The notes: generated by a model not told the origin, from the letters alone. Positions 8,645 to 18,126 are shown, counted from the stretch's first letter. The stretch is 64,000 nt of DNA from Mucilaginibacter cryoferens (GCF_014205845.1 NZ_JACHCR010000003.1:62001-126000), one strand, 5' to 3'. Numbers and translations: made by a program.

Positions 8645-9001
8645 TTAATCAACCATCCCCGCATCCAGCTCTTCAAAATAACTGATGATCAACGATTTCA
8701 TCAGCATTTCCTGTTCCAACAGGGTATAGTTGGGGATAACTTTTATACGTTTCCAGTGGGGCCAGCCATCCTGGTCGAGCCCTTCCAGTTCGTAAAAGCC
8801 CATCATGCTCATTAGTTTGCAGTTGGCTATGTGCATCAATTCTTCCTTTTGTCGCTTACTAAACTTACGCGGCCCCTGGCCAAGTTCCTGAACGCCAATT
8901 AAAAACAATAATACTTTTATATCTGGTTTTTCGTTATCAAAATCCTCGGCAATGCGGTTTTGCAATGCGGTCCACTTTAAATTAATCTCAGCAGGTTTCA
9001 T
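8645..9001 (-). CDS. Conserved hypothetical protein, 118 aa
   Basis: I do not recognise a function. I prefer the second ATG (MKPAEINLKW) over the ATG eight codons upstream because the upstream residues look like gap sequence. The protein is soluble and mostly helical, with an acidic region, a segment FLIGVQELGQG, a basic RKFSKRQKEELMHI segment and an acidic C-terminus. No signal peptide or metal motif is visible. The codon use is like its neighbours, which supports a real gene. Confidence 0.65.
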   Translation of the reverse strand: MKPAEINLKWTALQNRIAEDFDNEKPDIKVLLFLIGVQELGQGPRKFSKRQKEELMHIANCKLMSMMGFYELEGLDQDGWPHWKRIKVIPNYTLLEQEMLMKSLIISYFEELDAGMVD

Positions 9002-9021
9002 ATAGTGGCAAAGATAAGGGT

Positions 9022-9203
9022 TCATTGGTTCATTAGTTCAATTGTTCATTGGTCTTTTATGGTTGACGATCATTCGTTCATTAATTTAGTGGGCTTGTCA
9101 GGGTAGTCAGCATGCTCTTCATTTGCTCGGATAGTCTAAATTCATCCGCGCCGTATATGCCTGAAGTACCAATGAACTAATGAACCAGTGAACAAATGAA
9201 CAG
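9022..9203. repeat. GGTTCATT short-word palindromic repeat
   Basis: The left side is built of GTTCATTGGTTCATTAG words. The right side (9168-9203) is built of ACCAATGAACTAATGAACC, their reverse complement. It separates the hypothetical gene on the minus strand from a promoter on the plus strand. Confidence 0.6.
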
Positions 9204-9216
9204 TATTGTTACAATG

Positions 9217-9251
9217 TTGCATTCATTTACCCGTTTTATTGCTTACTTTTG
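9217..9251 (+). promoter_or_regulatory. Predicted promoter of the small metal-type protein and TonB receptor
   Basis: TACTTTTG at 9244-9251 is a match to TAnnTTTG, with a TTG 24 bp upstream, slightly longer than usual. Transcription would start near 9258. That places it downstream of the first in-frame start (9206) and decides for the GTG at 9278. Confidence 0.45.
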
Positions 9252-9277
9252 TTTTATCCCGTAAAAAGGGTGTTGAC

Positions 9278-9604
9278 GTGAAGAAAAATAAATTAAATAT
9301 TATTTATTCGTGGCTATTATTGGTCTGTTTTGTAGCAGGGCAGTATATGGTTTACTCGCATCAGCATCAACTTGTAAAAGGCATATCAAAAACGGCATCT
9401 GCAACAGGCACTCATCCGCAACAAACTCTTAAAGAGAAATGCGATATGTGCGATGCCATGCACCACACCTTCGCGGTAATTGATACCCCTTTATATGCTA
9501 CTCCCCAATTAGCCGTAATGCATTTTTTTAAGCCATGCAATTACGATTTTGTAAGCATTTCTCTTGTGCTGGCCGCCGGCAGGGCACCTCCCGTAATTTC
9601 ATAA
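9278..9604 (+). CDS. Small membrane-anchored Cys/His/Met-rich protein, possibly metal-related
   Basis: About 108 residues from a GTG start. An N-terminal hydrophobic segment (IIYSWLLLVCFVAGQYMVY) could be a signal or anchor. It is followed by an exported part with HQHQ, and CDMCDAMHH, a CxxC with neighbouring Met and His that could bind copper or another soft metal. It resembles the small DUF2946-like proteins often found in front of metal-related TonB receptors. That assignment is inference. Its stop lies 78 bp before the receptor gene, and the two probably share a transcript. Confidence 0.6.
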   Translation: MKKNKLNIIYSWLLLVCFVAGQYMVYSHQHQLVKGISKTASATGTHPQQTLKEKCDMCDAMHHTFAVIDTPLYATPQLAVMHFFKPCNYDFVSISLVLAAGRAPPVIS

Positions 9605-9682
9605 CAATTTTTATCCTGTTATCATTTTTTACAAACAAAGCCGTTTTATAAACGGTATTTACTGATTTACAATCCCCTCGTT

Positions 9683-12202
9683 ATGAAATTAAAGCTCATT
9701 AGCTTCTTAATATTATTGTTTATAGGTTTTGCTCTTTTGGCCAATGCCACTACTATTACTACTACTACAGATATAACTGCCACCGATTTAATTGGTACCC
9801 TATCTGGTGCCATTACTGATAAAGCCGACGGCAAACCAGTTATTGGCGCTACCGTTACCATTCCGGATTTGCGCAAAGGCGCGGTTACCGATGCCAACGG
9901 TAAATACAGCTTTAACAATATCCCCAAAGGCATTTACCTGGTACAGGTAAGCTACCTGGGTTACTCTACCGTTAACCAACGGGTTGATTTTTCAAAAACT
10001 ACCGTGTATAACGTTATCCTGCAAACCTCATCTGTTGAAGCCGGCGAGGTTGTTATTACCGGGGTAAGTAAAGCCACCGAAATAAAACGCAGCCCGGTAC
10101 CCATGCTGGCGGTAGGCAAAGCTTATTTAGAACAACGGGCAGCATCGGGCAATATTATAGATCAGATAGCTACCCTGCCGGGCGTAAGCGCTGTTACCAC
10201 CGGGCCAAACGTATCTAAGCCTTTTATACATGGCTTGGGCTATAACCGGGTAATTACCTTGCAAGATGGCATTCGCCAGGAAGGCCAGCAATGGGGCGAT
10301 GAGCACGGTATTGAAGTTGACCAAAACTCTATAGACCGCGTGGAAGTAATTAAAGGCCCTGCCAGCTTAACCTATGGCTCAGATGCTATTGGTGGTGTGG
10401 TAAACTTAATAACGCCATCACCCGTTCCCGAAGGCACCATAGCCGGTTCGGTACAAGGTATATATGGCACCAACCAGGGTTTACTGAACGGATCGTTCAG
10501 GTTATATGGCAATCAAAATGGCCTGGTATGGGGAACTGTTGTTTCTGCCAAAGCAGCTAAAGATTATCAGGATCAGCACGACGGGCGTGTTTATGGCACC
10601 AACTACCGCGAAAAAGATGCCCGCGTAATGGTAGGCTTAAACAAATCATGGGGTACATCGTACCTGCATGCATCTGTTTTTGATGATGAGCAATCTATCC
10701 CCGATGGTAGCCGCGATTCTGTTACCCGCAAGTTTACCCAGCAGATAACCGAGGATGATGCCTTCAGGCCTATCGTTCCAAACTCGGTTTTAAACTCGTA
10801 CGCTATCCCTACGCTGCACCAGCACGTACAGCTATACCGTATTTATAACAATAGTAACTTTAGATTGGGTGATGGTAACCTTATCGTGAATTTGGGCTAT
10901 CAATACAGCCACAGGCGCGAATACACCCACCCCGAAGCGGGTGACATTGCAGGCTTAAACCTGCACTTAACCACCTATACTTATGATGTTAAATACAACT
11001 TTAACATCGGTAATGATTACGAGACCACTTTTGGAGTTAACGGCCAGTATCAAAACAACACCATTGGCGATGCCACCGATTTCCCCATCCCTGCATATCA
11101 CCAGTTTGACATAGGCCCGTTTTTTGTAGTAAAAAAGAGTTATGGCAAGTTAGATCTTTCGTTAGGTGCACGTTATGATACCCGTTCGTTTAATAACAAC
11201 GCCGCTTATGTAGATAGCATTGGCGGGCCACATGGCTTCCCGCAACTATATACCGGCAGTAACCCAACCAGCGCGCCAAACGTTACCAAACAATTTGATG
11301 CCTTTAGCAAAACGTTTAGCGGTTATTCGGGCAGTTTTGGTGCAACCTATAATATCTCGGATGCTTTCCTCATAAAAGGTAATATTTCCCGTGGTTTCCG
11401 CGCGCCAAGTATTGCCGAGATCTCGGCCAATGGCCCAGATCCGGGCTCACAAATTTACCACATAGGCGATAAAAACTTTAAACCCGAGTTTAGCTTACAG
11501 GAAGACCTGGGTACATTTTTAACCCTGCCCAATATATCGGCAAGTGTAGAGGTGTTTAACAACAACCTATCAAACTATATTTACCAACAACAAGAACTAC
11601 ATGATGATGGTACCCCGGTAATTACCCAGGGCTATAATACGTTTACTTATGTACAAAGCAAGGCCCGCATTTATGGCGGCGAGATAAATGTTGATTTGCA
11701 CCCTATACCGTGGTTGCATTTTGAAAACGCAGCAAGCTTAACTTATGGCGAAAATAAAGGCAATGGCGGCCCGGTTGCCGATAGCTTAAAATACCTGCCA
11801 TTTATACCACCATTGCATACACACTCTGAGTTGCGCGGCACATTTAATGGAGGCTTTGGTAACTTTAAAAACCTATACGCATTTGTTGGTTTCGACCATT
11901 ACAGCGCGCAAAACCGTTTCTTTGCCGCTTATGGCACCGAAACTTATACCGCAGGCTATAACTTGTTAAGCGCTGGTTTTGGCGGCAATATTGTAAATAA
12001 GGCAGGCCAGCCGGTTCTTAAATTATTTGTAGAAGGCACCAACCTGGCCAATGTTAACTATCAATCAAACATGAGCAGGCTAAAGTATTTTGATAACCCG
12101 GAGACTGCTCCCGGCGTTCAACGCGGCATCTTTAATATGGGCCGTAACATTAGCTTCAAGGTTGTGGTTCCGTTTGGGTTTAACACAGGTAAGAAATCAT
12201 AA
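9683..12202 (+). CDS. TonB-dependent outer-membrane receptor
   Basis: An 839-residue receptor. It has a signal peptide (MKLKLISFLILLFIGFALLA), a carboxypeptidase-regulatory-like domain at about residues 38-115, a plug domain from about 125 to 245 (RVEVIKGPASLTYGSDAIGGVVNLI) and a beta-barrel ending in a hydrophobic strand. The plug has the motif GQQWGDEHG, seen in a Bacteroidota subgroup of receptors I associate with metal or cofactor uptake. The small CxxC protein upstream supports a metal substrate, but the substrate is unknown. A strong terminator follows. Confidence 0.9.
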   Translation: MKLKLISFLILLFIGFALLANATTITTTTDITATDLIGTLSGAITDKADGKPVIGATVTIPDLRKGAVTDANGKYSFNNIPKGIYLVQVSYLGYSTVNQRVDFSKTTVYNVILQTSSVEAGEVVITGVSKATEIKRSPVPMLAVGKAYLEQRAASGNIIDQIATLPGVSAVTTGPNVSKPFIHGLGYNRVITLQDGIRQEGQQWGDEHGIEVDQNSIDRVEVIKGPASLTYGSDAIGGVVNLITPSPVPEGTIAGSVQGIYGTNQGLLNGSFRLYGNQNGLVWGTVVSAKAAKDYQDQHDGRVYGTNYREKDARVMVGLNKSWGTSYLHASVFDDEQSIPDGSRDSVTRKFTQQITEDDAFRPIVPNSVLNSYAIPTLHQHVQLYRIYNNSNFRLGDGNLIVNLGYQYSHRREYTHPEAGDIAGLNLHLTTYTYDVKYNFNIGNDYETTFGVNGQYQNNTIGDATDFPIPAYHQFDIGPFFVVKKSYGKLDLSLGARYDTRSFNNNAAYVDSIGGPHGFPQLYTGSNPTSAPNVTKQFDAFSKTFSGYSGSFGATYNISDAFLIKGNISRGFRAPSIAEISANGPDPGSQIYHIGDKNFKPEFSLQEDLGTFLTLPNISASVEVFNNNLSNYIYQQQELHDDGTPVITQGYNTFTYVQSKARIYGGEINVDLHPIPWLHFENAASLTYGENKGNGGPVADSLKYLPFIPPLHTHSELRGTFNGGFGNFKNLYAFVGFDHYSAQNRFFAAYGTETYTAGYNLLSAGFGGNIVNKAGQPVLKLFVEGTNLANVNYQSNMSRLKYFDNPETAPGVQRGIFNMGRNISFKVVVPFGFNTGKKS

Positions 12203-12209
12203 ATACAGA

Positions 12210-12267
12210 TTTATCATAAAACAAGAAAGTCCCGCTGAAAAGCAGGACTTTCTTGTTTTATGATAAA
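12210..12267. terminator. Bidirectional terminator, 23-bp perfect stem
   Basis: The arms at 12210-12232 and 12245-12267 are perfect reverse complements (TTTATCATAAAACAAGAAAG on the left). A/T-rich outer flanks serve both the receptor gene and the convergent gene at 12291. Confidence 0.85.
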
Positions 12268-12290
12268 ATTTAGCAGCTGTAAATGACGGA

Positions 12291-13343
12291 TTAACTTTTA
12301 AATAAATTAACAAGGTTTTTTCTCTTAAAACGTTTCAAAAACGAATCTACCTTTAGTTGCCCATAAATCATAAACGAGCTTCTCACCAATCGTATCTCTT
12401 TTGTTTCGGCATGCGAGAAAAGTTTCTCCATGATATTTTCCTTGTAAATGTCGGCTTCGATTGCCGAGAAATAGTTTTTAGTGGTATTTTTTATTTCAAA
12501 TAAGTTATAGCAATTGGTAGATGGCTCAATCCTGCCCTTATCTTCCAATGCAAGCCACGCTTCATAATAATACCTAAAATCAGAAATTTCGGGCTGTAAT
12601 AACCCTGACAGGTATTTGCCATTGGCATACCAGAAGTTATACCAAATCCATCCCTCTTTAGATGGGAATAAGCCAACCTTTTCAATGCCAGCTTTATCTA
12701 AAAACTGCAAATTGCGCCGCCATTTTTCAAACGTTTTTGTAAACAACATAATTTCTTCAAGTGATCTTGAATGAAGATTATGCGTCATTCCTTTGCTATG
12801 AAAGTACAGAAATTTATTATCGGGGTGTTGCGTTGCCAGGTCATGCAGCAATTTTATGGCCGGATACTCATATTGATTTTCAACCGATGAGGTAATTATG
12901 GCGTCGGGAGTAATGCTCTTTATAAGTTTATTTATCTCCCGGAGATGGTTGTAACTCTCGGTAATGTGGATGTAAAGATCGGCTTCGGATAAAATGCCAA
13001 AGCTTTTTAACTGAAACAATTGTCCCGAAATAATTGCGCGCCAATTGGAGTTTGCACTGATATATATATAATAAACTATTTTTATTTTATTGCTTTTGCC
13101 CGATAGATCAATCGTAATATTTTCTGTATAGTCATCGTCGGCTATACTATAGGTGCGTCCGTTAGCCGTTACTTGCAGATAATTTTTCTTCTTTTGATCA
13201 TCTGTTCCAAATAGCTCCCTGAAGTTTATTTGGTTTGGAATCTCCAGGATATCTTCCTTTATATAATGTTTTATTTTATCTGTAACATTAATAGTATTAA
13301 CAGGAAGCATTTCTATATTGAATGTACCGTAAATGGCATTCAT
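12291..13343 (-). CDS. Hypothetical protein, possible glycosyltransferase-like
   Basis: A 350-residue soluble protein with no signal peptide. A central stretch KFLYFHSKGMTH and a later GWIWYNFWYANGKYL recall the 'YxHxKG' and 'NFWWA' motifs of a group of sugar-transferase-like proteins of cell-surface polysaccharide loci. This is a pattern from memory, not a firm match. The C-terminus is basic (FKRKNLVNLFKS). It stands alone, and its base composition is more AT-rich than its neighbours, which may indicate transfer. Confidence 0.45.
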   Translation of the reverse strand: MNAIYGTFNIEMLPVNTINVTDKIKHYIKEDILEIPNQINFRELFGTDDQKKKNYLQVTANGRTYSIADDDYTENITIDLSGKSNKIKIVYYIYISANSNWRAIISGQLFQLKSFGILSEADLYIHITESYNHLREINKLIKSITPDAIITSSVENQYEYPAIKLLHDLATQHPDNKFLYFHSKGMTHNLHSRSLEEIMLFTKTFEKWRRNLQFLDKAGIEKVGLFPSKEGWIWYNFWYANGKYLSGLLQPEISDFRYYYEAWLALEDKGRIEPSTNCYNLFEIKNTTKNYFSAIEADIYKENIMEKLFSHAETKEIRLVRSSFMIYGQLKVDSFLKRFKRKNLVNLFKS

Positions 13344-13667
13344 ATTTTATTGTTTAATAACGCCCGTAAGCGTTGTGCAGGATATTTTTTTGCTTTAAAA
13401 GTATTGTGATTGCAGGCTTTTTAGCTGACTATTGTTCAATGAGATATTATTGTGATTTTTAGGTAAATATTAAAACTTTATAAAGTTCTGCAATATTAAC
13501 TAATATTTAAAGTATTTTTAACTTATTTCGTGTTAAATAATGTTAAACAGAAAACCTACTCAATAAATTATAAAAAAAATTGCGGGCATATCCCGCATAT
13601 AGAGGCGGCCGATAAATCCATGAAAGCGCAGGTTGAAAATATTTGATTAATTTTGGACAAGATCTTT
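13344..13667. other. AT-rich gap without a recognised gene
   Basis: The stretch is strongly AT-rich with TATTTAAAGTATTT-like runs. I see no gene or clear structured RNA. It probably holds the promoter of the minus-strand gene at 13343. Confidence 0.5.
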
Positions 13668-13762
13668 TGTCATCCTGAACGTAGTGAAGAATCTATTCAA
13701 CGACATGCATCGTCACCATAAAAGTTTGCAAACAGATGATGCTTCGTACCTCAGCATGACAA
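13668..13762. repeat. TGTCATCCTGA MITE-like repeat, copy 1
   Basis: A 95-bp unit begins TTGTCATCCTGAACG and ends CAGCATGACAA, with imperfect inverted ends and an inner GACATGCAT. It is related base for base to the copy at 23368-23457. The right end is 21 bp before the tsaE start. Confidence 0.7.
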
Positions 13763-13783
13763 ATCGTAAAATATGTAGTGTTC

Positions 13784-14200
13784 ATGCAACTAATCATTCC
13801 ATCCATATCCAATTTACCACAAGCCGCCCAGGCCATTATTGAGCATGCAGCCAATAACCGCATCTTTTTATTTTACGGCGATATGGGCGCGGGCAAAACA
13901 ACCCTTATTAAACAATTATGTAAAGCGCTGGGCACTGCAGACAACATCACCAGTCCTACTTTTTCTATCGTTAACGAGTACCACGCCGCAAAGGACAAGA
14001 TCTATCATTTTGATTTCTATAGATTGAAAGACCAGACCGAAGCATTGGATATGGGTTACGAAGAATACTTTTACGCTGGCGCTTATTGCTTTATTGAGTG
14101 GCCCGAGAAAATTCCAGACCTGCTGCCGGCGCATTACTCCAATATCAGTATCCAGGTTTTGGATGATGGATCGAGGCAGGTAAACGTCGAAAATATTTAG
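13784..14200 (+). CDS. tsaE: tRNA threonylcarbamoyladenosine ATPase TsaE
   Basis: TsaE is the P-loop ATPase that works with TsaB and TsaD to place threonylcarbamoyl on A37 of ANN-reading tRNAs. The 138-residue protein has the Walker A motif GDMGAGKTTL, a following TSPTFSIVNEY, and the family motifs HFDFYRL and FIEWPEK. I use the ATG at 13784; the GTG two codons earlier falls nearer the repeat. It is followed 54 bp later by alanine dehydrogenase on the same strand, a neighbourhood I know from other Bacteroidota. Confidence 0.93.
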   Translation: MQLIIPSISNLPQAAQAIIEHAANNRIFLFYGDMGAGKTTLIKQLCKALGTADNITSPTFSIVNEYHAAKDKIYHFDFYRLKDQTEALDMGYEEYFYAGAYCFIEWPEKIPDLLPAHYSNISIQVLDDGSRQVNVENI

Positions 14201-14254
14201 TTTCAGTAATAAATCCTTTTTTCTTATCTTCATCAGCCAGAAAAAAACAGATAC

Positions 14255-15481
14255 ATGAGTTCAGGGATAATCAGCGGGTTTTCGGATATTGCCAAACAGG
14301 CAATGATGCAACCCCAGGAGTCGATGCTGGAGGTTAAAAGCAAAAAAAATCAACTATTTATTGGTATTCCAAAAGAGATTTCTTTCCAGGAAAACCGTAT
14401 TCCTTTAACCCCGCTATCAGTTGCGCTGTTGGTTAATAATGGCCACCGGGTAATACTGGAAAGCAATGCCGGCCAGGCAGCCAATTTTAGCGATAAAGAC
14501 TATAGCGAGCAGGGTGCCTTAATTGTTTACGATACTAAAACTGTTTACGAGGCCGATATTATCATTAAAATTGCCCCGCCGATGCCGCAGGAAATTGAGA
14601 TGATGAAACACGGGCAGATTCTGATCTCGGCATTGCAGCTGGCAACGCTTAAAGCCGAATGCCTGCATGCCCTCATGAAAAAAAACGTTACCGCGCTATG
14701 CTTTGAGCATTTGCTTGATGAGGGCGGATCTTTAACTGTAGTAAGGGCCATGAGCGAGATTGTAGGAGCTACCTCTATACTGATAGCGGCCGAATATTTA
14801 AGCAATGTTTTTGAAGGTAAAGGCCTGATGTTGGGTGGTATTACCGGCGTGCCCCCTACCGAAATTGTGATATTGGGCGCGGGCACCGTTGGCGAATATG
14901 CAGCCCGCACTGCCATATCCCTGGGTGCCGAAGTAAAGGTTTTTGATCCATCAATATACAAACTGCGCCGTTTGCAAAACAATATTGGCAGCCGGGTATT
15001 TACATCTGTTGTGCAACCCATTGTATTAGAAAAAGCCATTACCACCTGCGATGTAGCCATTGGCGCCATCCGTGCCGAAGATGGCCGTAGTCCGATGCTT
15101 ATTTCAGAAGCTACCGTAAGTCGTATGAAACGCGATTCGGTGGTAATTGATGTGAGTATTGACCAGGGCGGTTGTTTTGAAACCTCGGAGGTTACCAACC
15201 ATACCCATCCCGTTTTTCGTAAATATGATGTGATCCATTACTGCGTGCCAAACATTGCATCGAGGGTGGCACGTACAGCTACCTACGCGCTTACCAATAT
15301 TTTTGCCCCTATTTTACTGGATATTGGCGAACAGGGAGGCATCAAAAACGTGATATGGCAAAAATCTGGCGTACGTAATGCGGTTTACATTTACCAGGGC
15401 CAACTCACCAACAAACATATCGGCGATCGTTTTTCTATACCATGTAAAGATCTCGATCTGCTTATTGTATCTAGCCGGTAA
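14255..15481 (+). CDS. ald: Alanine dehydrogenase
   Basis: Reversible NAD-dependent deamination of L-alanine to pyruvate and ammonia. The 408-residue product has the N-terminal substrate domain (GIPKEISFQENRIPLTP, with the conserved Arg and Lys) and an NAD-binding domain with GAGTVGEYAAR. The DQGGCFETS segment is family-typical. An extra N-terminal tail of about 35 residues precedes the conserved start, and a truncated form beginning later is possible. The stop is 4 bp before the dipeptidase gene, suggesting a joint transcript and shared use of D-/L-alanine. Confidence 0.9.
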   Translation: MSSGIISGFSDIAKQAMMQPQESMLEVKSKKNQLFIGIPKEISFQENRIPLTPLSVALLVNNGHRVILESNAGQAANFSDKDYSEQGALIVYDTKTVYEADIIIKIAPPMPQEIEMMKHGQILISALQLATLKAECLHALMKKNVTALCFEHLLDEGGSLTVVRAMSEIVGATSILIAAEYLSNVFEGKGLMLGGITGVPPTEIVILGAGTVGEYAARTAISLGAEVKVFDPSIYKLRRLQNNIGSRVFTSVVQPIVLEKAITTCDVAIGAIRAEDGRSPMLISEATVSRMKRDSVVIDVSIDQGGCFETSEVTNHTHPVFRKYDVIHYCVPNIASRVARTATYALTNIFAPILLDIGEQGGIKNVIWQKSGVRNAVYIYQGQLTNKHIGDRFSIPCKDLDLLIVSSR

Positions 15482-15485
15482 CCAT

Positions 15486-16169
15486 ATGCTACGCGGCCTT
15501 TTAACTGGTTTTATTTGTGCTGTTGCCTACCTTAACGCCAGCGCACAGCACTATAAGTATATTGATAGCACCCGTATTTGCGGCATAGCCAACTATAAAA
15601 AACAGGTAAAGGCCGATAGCAACAAGCGCCTGGTAGAGATCATCAAATACATTCCATCCATAAAACTGGATATCCGCTATGCTACGGCCAACAATTTTAT
15701 GCACAGGCCCATGTACAAACAGGCCAAAGCCTATGCGCGTTTACCCGTTGTAAAGGCATTACAGGAGGTAGAGGCCGATCTGAAAAGCCGGGGCCTGGGA
15801 CTAAAAATATTTGATGCCTACCGCCCTTACGCCGTAACCATTGCATTTTATGAAACCACACCCGATACCAATTTTGTAGCCAACCCCAAGTTCGGCTCCA
15901 AGCACAACCGCGGCTGCGCCATCGACCTTACCCTGATGAACCTGAAAACCGGTAAAAATCTGGATATGCCTACCGGCTTTGATAGTTTCAGTAAAAAGGC
16001 ATCGGCCAACTATGCACATGCTAACCCGCAACAAACCGCTAACCGCGAGTTACTTAAAACAATTATGCATGCCCATGGCTTCACTGTATTGCCCACCGAG
16101 TGGTGGCATTATGATTTTGATGGATGGCGCAATTATCAACTGGCTGATATTCCGTTTACGGCATTATAA
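15486..16169 (+). CDS. D-alanyl-D-alanine dipeptidase (VanX/DdpX type)
   Basis: A zinc enzyme that cleaves D-Ala-D-Ala, probably for recycling of peptidoglycan fragments in the periplasm. The 227-residue product starts with a signal peptide (MLRGLLTGFICAVAYLNASA). The zinc-site motifs SKHNRGCAIDLT and EWWHYDF are visible (His, Asp, Glu, His), and IFDAYRPY is the usual substrate-side motif. I start at the ATG 4 bp after ald, because the longer upstream frame overlaps ald. It resembles VanX, but a resistance role is not implied since no vanHA genes are near. Confidence 0.9.
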   Translation: MLRGLLTGFICAVAYLNASAQHYKYIDSTRICGIANYKKQVKADSNKRLVEIIKYIPSIKLDIRYATANNFMHRPMYKQAKAYARLPVVKALQEVEADLKSRGLGLKIFDAYRPYAVTIAFYETTPDTNFVANPKFGSKHNRGCAIDLTLMNLKTGKNLDMPTGFDSFSKKASANYAHANPQQTANRELLKTIMHAHGFTVLPTEWWHYDFDGWRNYQLADIPFTAL

Positions 16170-16252
16170 TCCATTAAAGTTAAGGTAATAACACATAAGG
16201 GCATTAAAATTGCTTTGTTCATACCCGGTTACAACTGATTAAAAAATAAAGC

Positions 16253-17239
16253 ATGAAAGTTTTCAGCAAAGAATATTTAAAACAACTCTGGAAAATACTG
16301 GTGGCTACCTTTAGTGGCTTTGCAAGCGACAATGGCTTAAAGCTGAGTGCATCGTTGGCTTACTATACGGTTTTCTCTATTGCCCCCCTGCTTATTATTG
16401 TTATATCGGTAGCTGGCATTTTTTTAAAACACGATGCAGCTACCAACACGCTGTATCCGCAAATTGCAAAATATGTAGGCTCGCAGGCGGCCTTGCAAAT
16501 CCAGGATGCGCTGAAACACCTGGCATTATCGGGTAAATCGGGCATCGCAGTGGTTATAGGCGTTGTTACATTGTTATTGGGTGCCAGCAGTATTTTTATC
16601 GAGATACAGGATTCGCTCAATATCATCTGGCGTGTAAAAGCCAAACCCAAAAGCGGATGGAAACAACTGCTAAAAAACCGCTTTGTTTCTTTTTCGCTTA
16701 TCATCAGCCTGGGCTTTTTGCTATTAGCCTCGTTGCTCATCAACCTGGTTATGGATGCCCTTAATACCTGGCTTGCCCATTTTATACCAGACCTAACCAG
16801 GTTGCTGTTAAAAGGCATCAACATTGGCATTACACTTATTGTTATAACTACGCTGTTTGGCATCATCTTTAAATTTTTACCCGATGTAAAAATTAAATGG
16901 CGCGATGTACGCTCAGGCGCGTTTTTTACGGCTTTATTATTTATGCTGGGGCAGTATGCCATTAGCCTATACATCCAATACACCGCGCAGGGCTCTGCCT
17001 ATGGCGCGGCAGGTTCCATTATCGTTATCCTGGTGTGGATCTACTACACATCGGCCATATTATACATTGGTGCCGAATTTACCCAGGTTTACGCAGAAGC
17101 ATCCGGCAGCCATATTGAGCCGGCAGATTACGCGGTATCTGTACAGCAAACCGAAGTAGAGCGCAGTGTAAAAAACCTGCCGCCTCAAAACCCGCAACTA
17201 CAGGGAAATTTGAAAAAAGAGCCTTCTTCGAAGGGATAA
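16253..17239 (+). CDS. YihY/BrkB-family inner-membrane protein
   Basis: A 328-residue integral membrane protein with about six hydrophobic segments. Family signatures include KLSASLAYYTVFSIAPLLII near residue 30 and a C-terminal membrane segment with IVILVWIYYTSAILYIGAEF. The family was once called ribonuclease BN, but that assignment was withdrawn and its real function is unknown. The last 50 residues are polar and disordered. Confidence 0.9.
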   Translation: MKVFSKEYLKQLWKILVATFSGFASDNGLKLSASLAYYTVFSIAPLLIIVISVAGIFLKHDAATNTLYPQIAKYVGSQAALQIQDALKHLALSGKSGIAVVIGVVTLLLGASSIFIEIQDSLNIIWRVKAKPKSGWKQLLKNRFVSFSLIISLGFLLLASLLINLVMDALNTWLAHFIPDLTRLLLKGINIGITLIVITTLFGIIFKFLPDVKIKWRDVRSGAFFTALLFMLGQYAISLYIQYTAQGSAYGAAGSIIVILVWIYYTSAILYIGAEFTQVYAEASGSHIEPADYAVSVQQTEVERSVKNLPPQNPQLQGNLKKEPSSKG

Positions 17240-17300
17240 AGGATGGATGGAGCAAGGAGTAAGGATTTTTTTGTCCTTGTTTCTTGCTCCATCCATCCTT
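17239..17300. terminator. AAGGATGGATGG hairpin, 18-bp perfect stem
   Basis: AAGGATGGATGGAGCAAG (17239-17256) is matched by CTTGCTCCATCCATCCTT (17283-17300). Smaller AAGGA/TCCTT words pair within the loop. It lies at the very end of the YihY gene and may end its transcript. It belongs to the same short-word palindrome phenomenon as other gaps here. Confidence 0.65.
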
Positions 17301-17372
17301 GCTCCCAAAAAATCCTTCATGCTATATTCACTTATTATTCGTAAATTCGAGTATTAATTTATTAAACAAAAA

Positions 17373-18104
17373 ATGGAAACTAAAGATTCTGAATACGTTT
17401 ATAAAAACGTAATACAATTAACAGAACAAGATGCATCCCGTAAATTTATAGCTAATGTGTTTTTATGGATGTTTGTGGCATTAGGGCTATCTGCCGTGTG
17501 CGCGTTCACGTTTTCTCATAACCAGGCATTATATGAAATGCTTAGAGACCCGGAGACTGGTCGTAACACAGGCTTGGGCACAATAGTAATGTTTGCTCCG
17601 CTTGCATTTGTTTTAATTATTTCATTTGGCTTTCAACGCTTATCATATGCGGCTGCGGCAATACTTTTCATAGCTTTTTCGGCAGTAATGGGTATCAGCT
17701 TGAGTTACATACTTGTATTTTATACTGCAAGTTCTGTCCTTGGCGTGTTTTTAACGGCATCGGCAGTATTTGGCGTAATGGCGGTGGCAGGTTATACTAC
17801 CAATACCGACCTAACCAAATTTGGCTCAATCATGATGATGGGACTTATTGGTATCATCCTTGCCTCTGTTATCAACATGTTTATGCACAGCACGCAAATG
17901 GAATACATCATTAGCTATATTGGTATAGCTGTGTTTGTAGGCTTAACTGCTTATGACGTACAAAAATTAAAACGCATTGGAGCAGGTCTTGAATATGGCG
18001 ATGCTTCGGCGGGCAAAATGGCGTTATTGGGTGGTTTAACCTTATACCTCGATTTCATCAACCTTTTCCTGATGATCCTACGTTTATTTGGCAGAAGAAG
18101 ATAA
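17373..18104 (+). CDS. Bax inhibitor-1/YccA family membrane protein
   Basis: A 243-residue protein with about seven membrane segments. The C-terminal LYLDFINLFLMILRLFGRRR is the family signature, and GLTAYDVQKLKRI is also characteristic. Homologues act as pH-sensitive calcium leak channels or bind the FtsH protease; which applies here is unknown. It is monocistronic, with a short terminator. Confidence 0.92.
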   Translation: METKDSEYVYKNVIQLTEQDASRKFIANVFLWMFVALGLSAVCAFTFSHNQALYEMLRDPETGRNTGLGTIVMFAPLAFVLIISFGFQRLSYAAAAILFIAFSAVMGISLSYILVFYTASSVLGVFLTASAVFGVMAVAGYTTNTDLTKFGSIMMMGLIGIILASVINMFMHSTQMEYIISYIGIAVFVGLTAYDVQKLKRIGAGLEYGDASAGKMALLGGLTLYLDFINLFLMILRLFGRRR

Positions 18105-18126
18105 TAACCAACCAATATTTATTATT

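Noticed and set aside
15486..16169. Vancomycin resistance gene vanX
   Set aside because: There are no vanH, vanA or vanS/R partners; housekeeping dipeptidases of this type are common in Bacteroidota.
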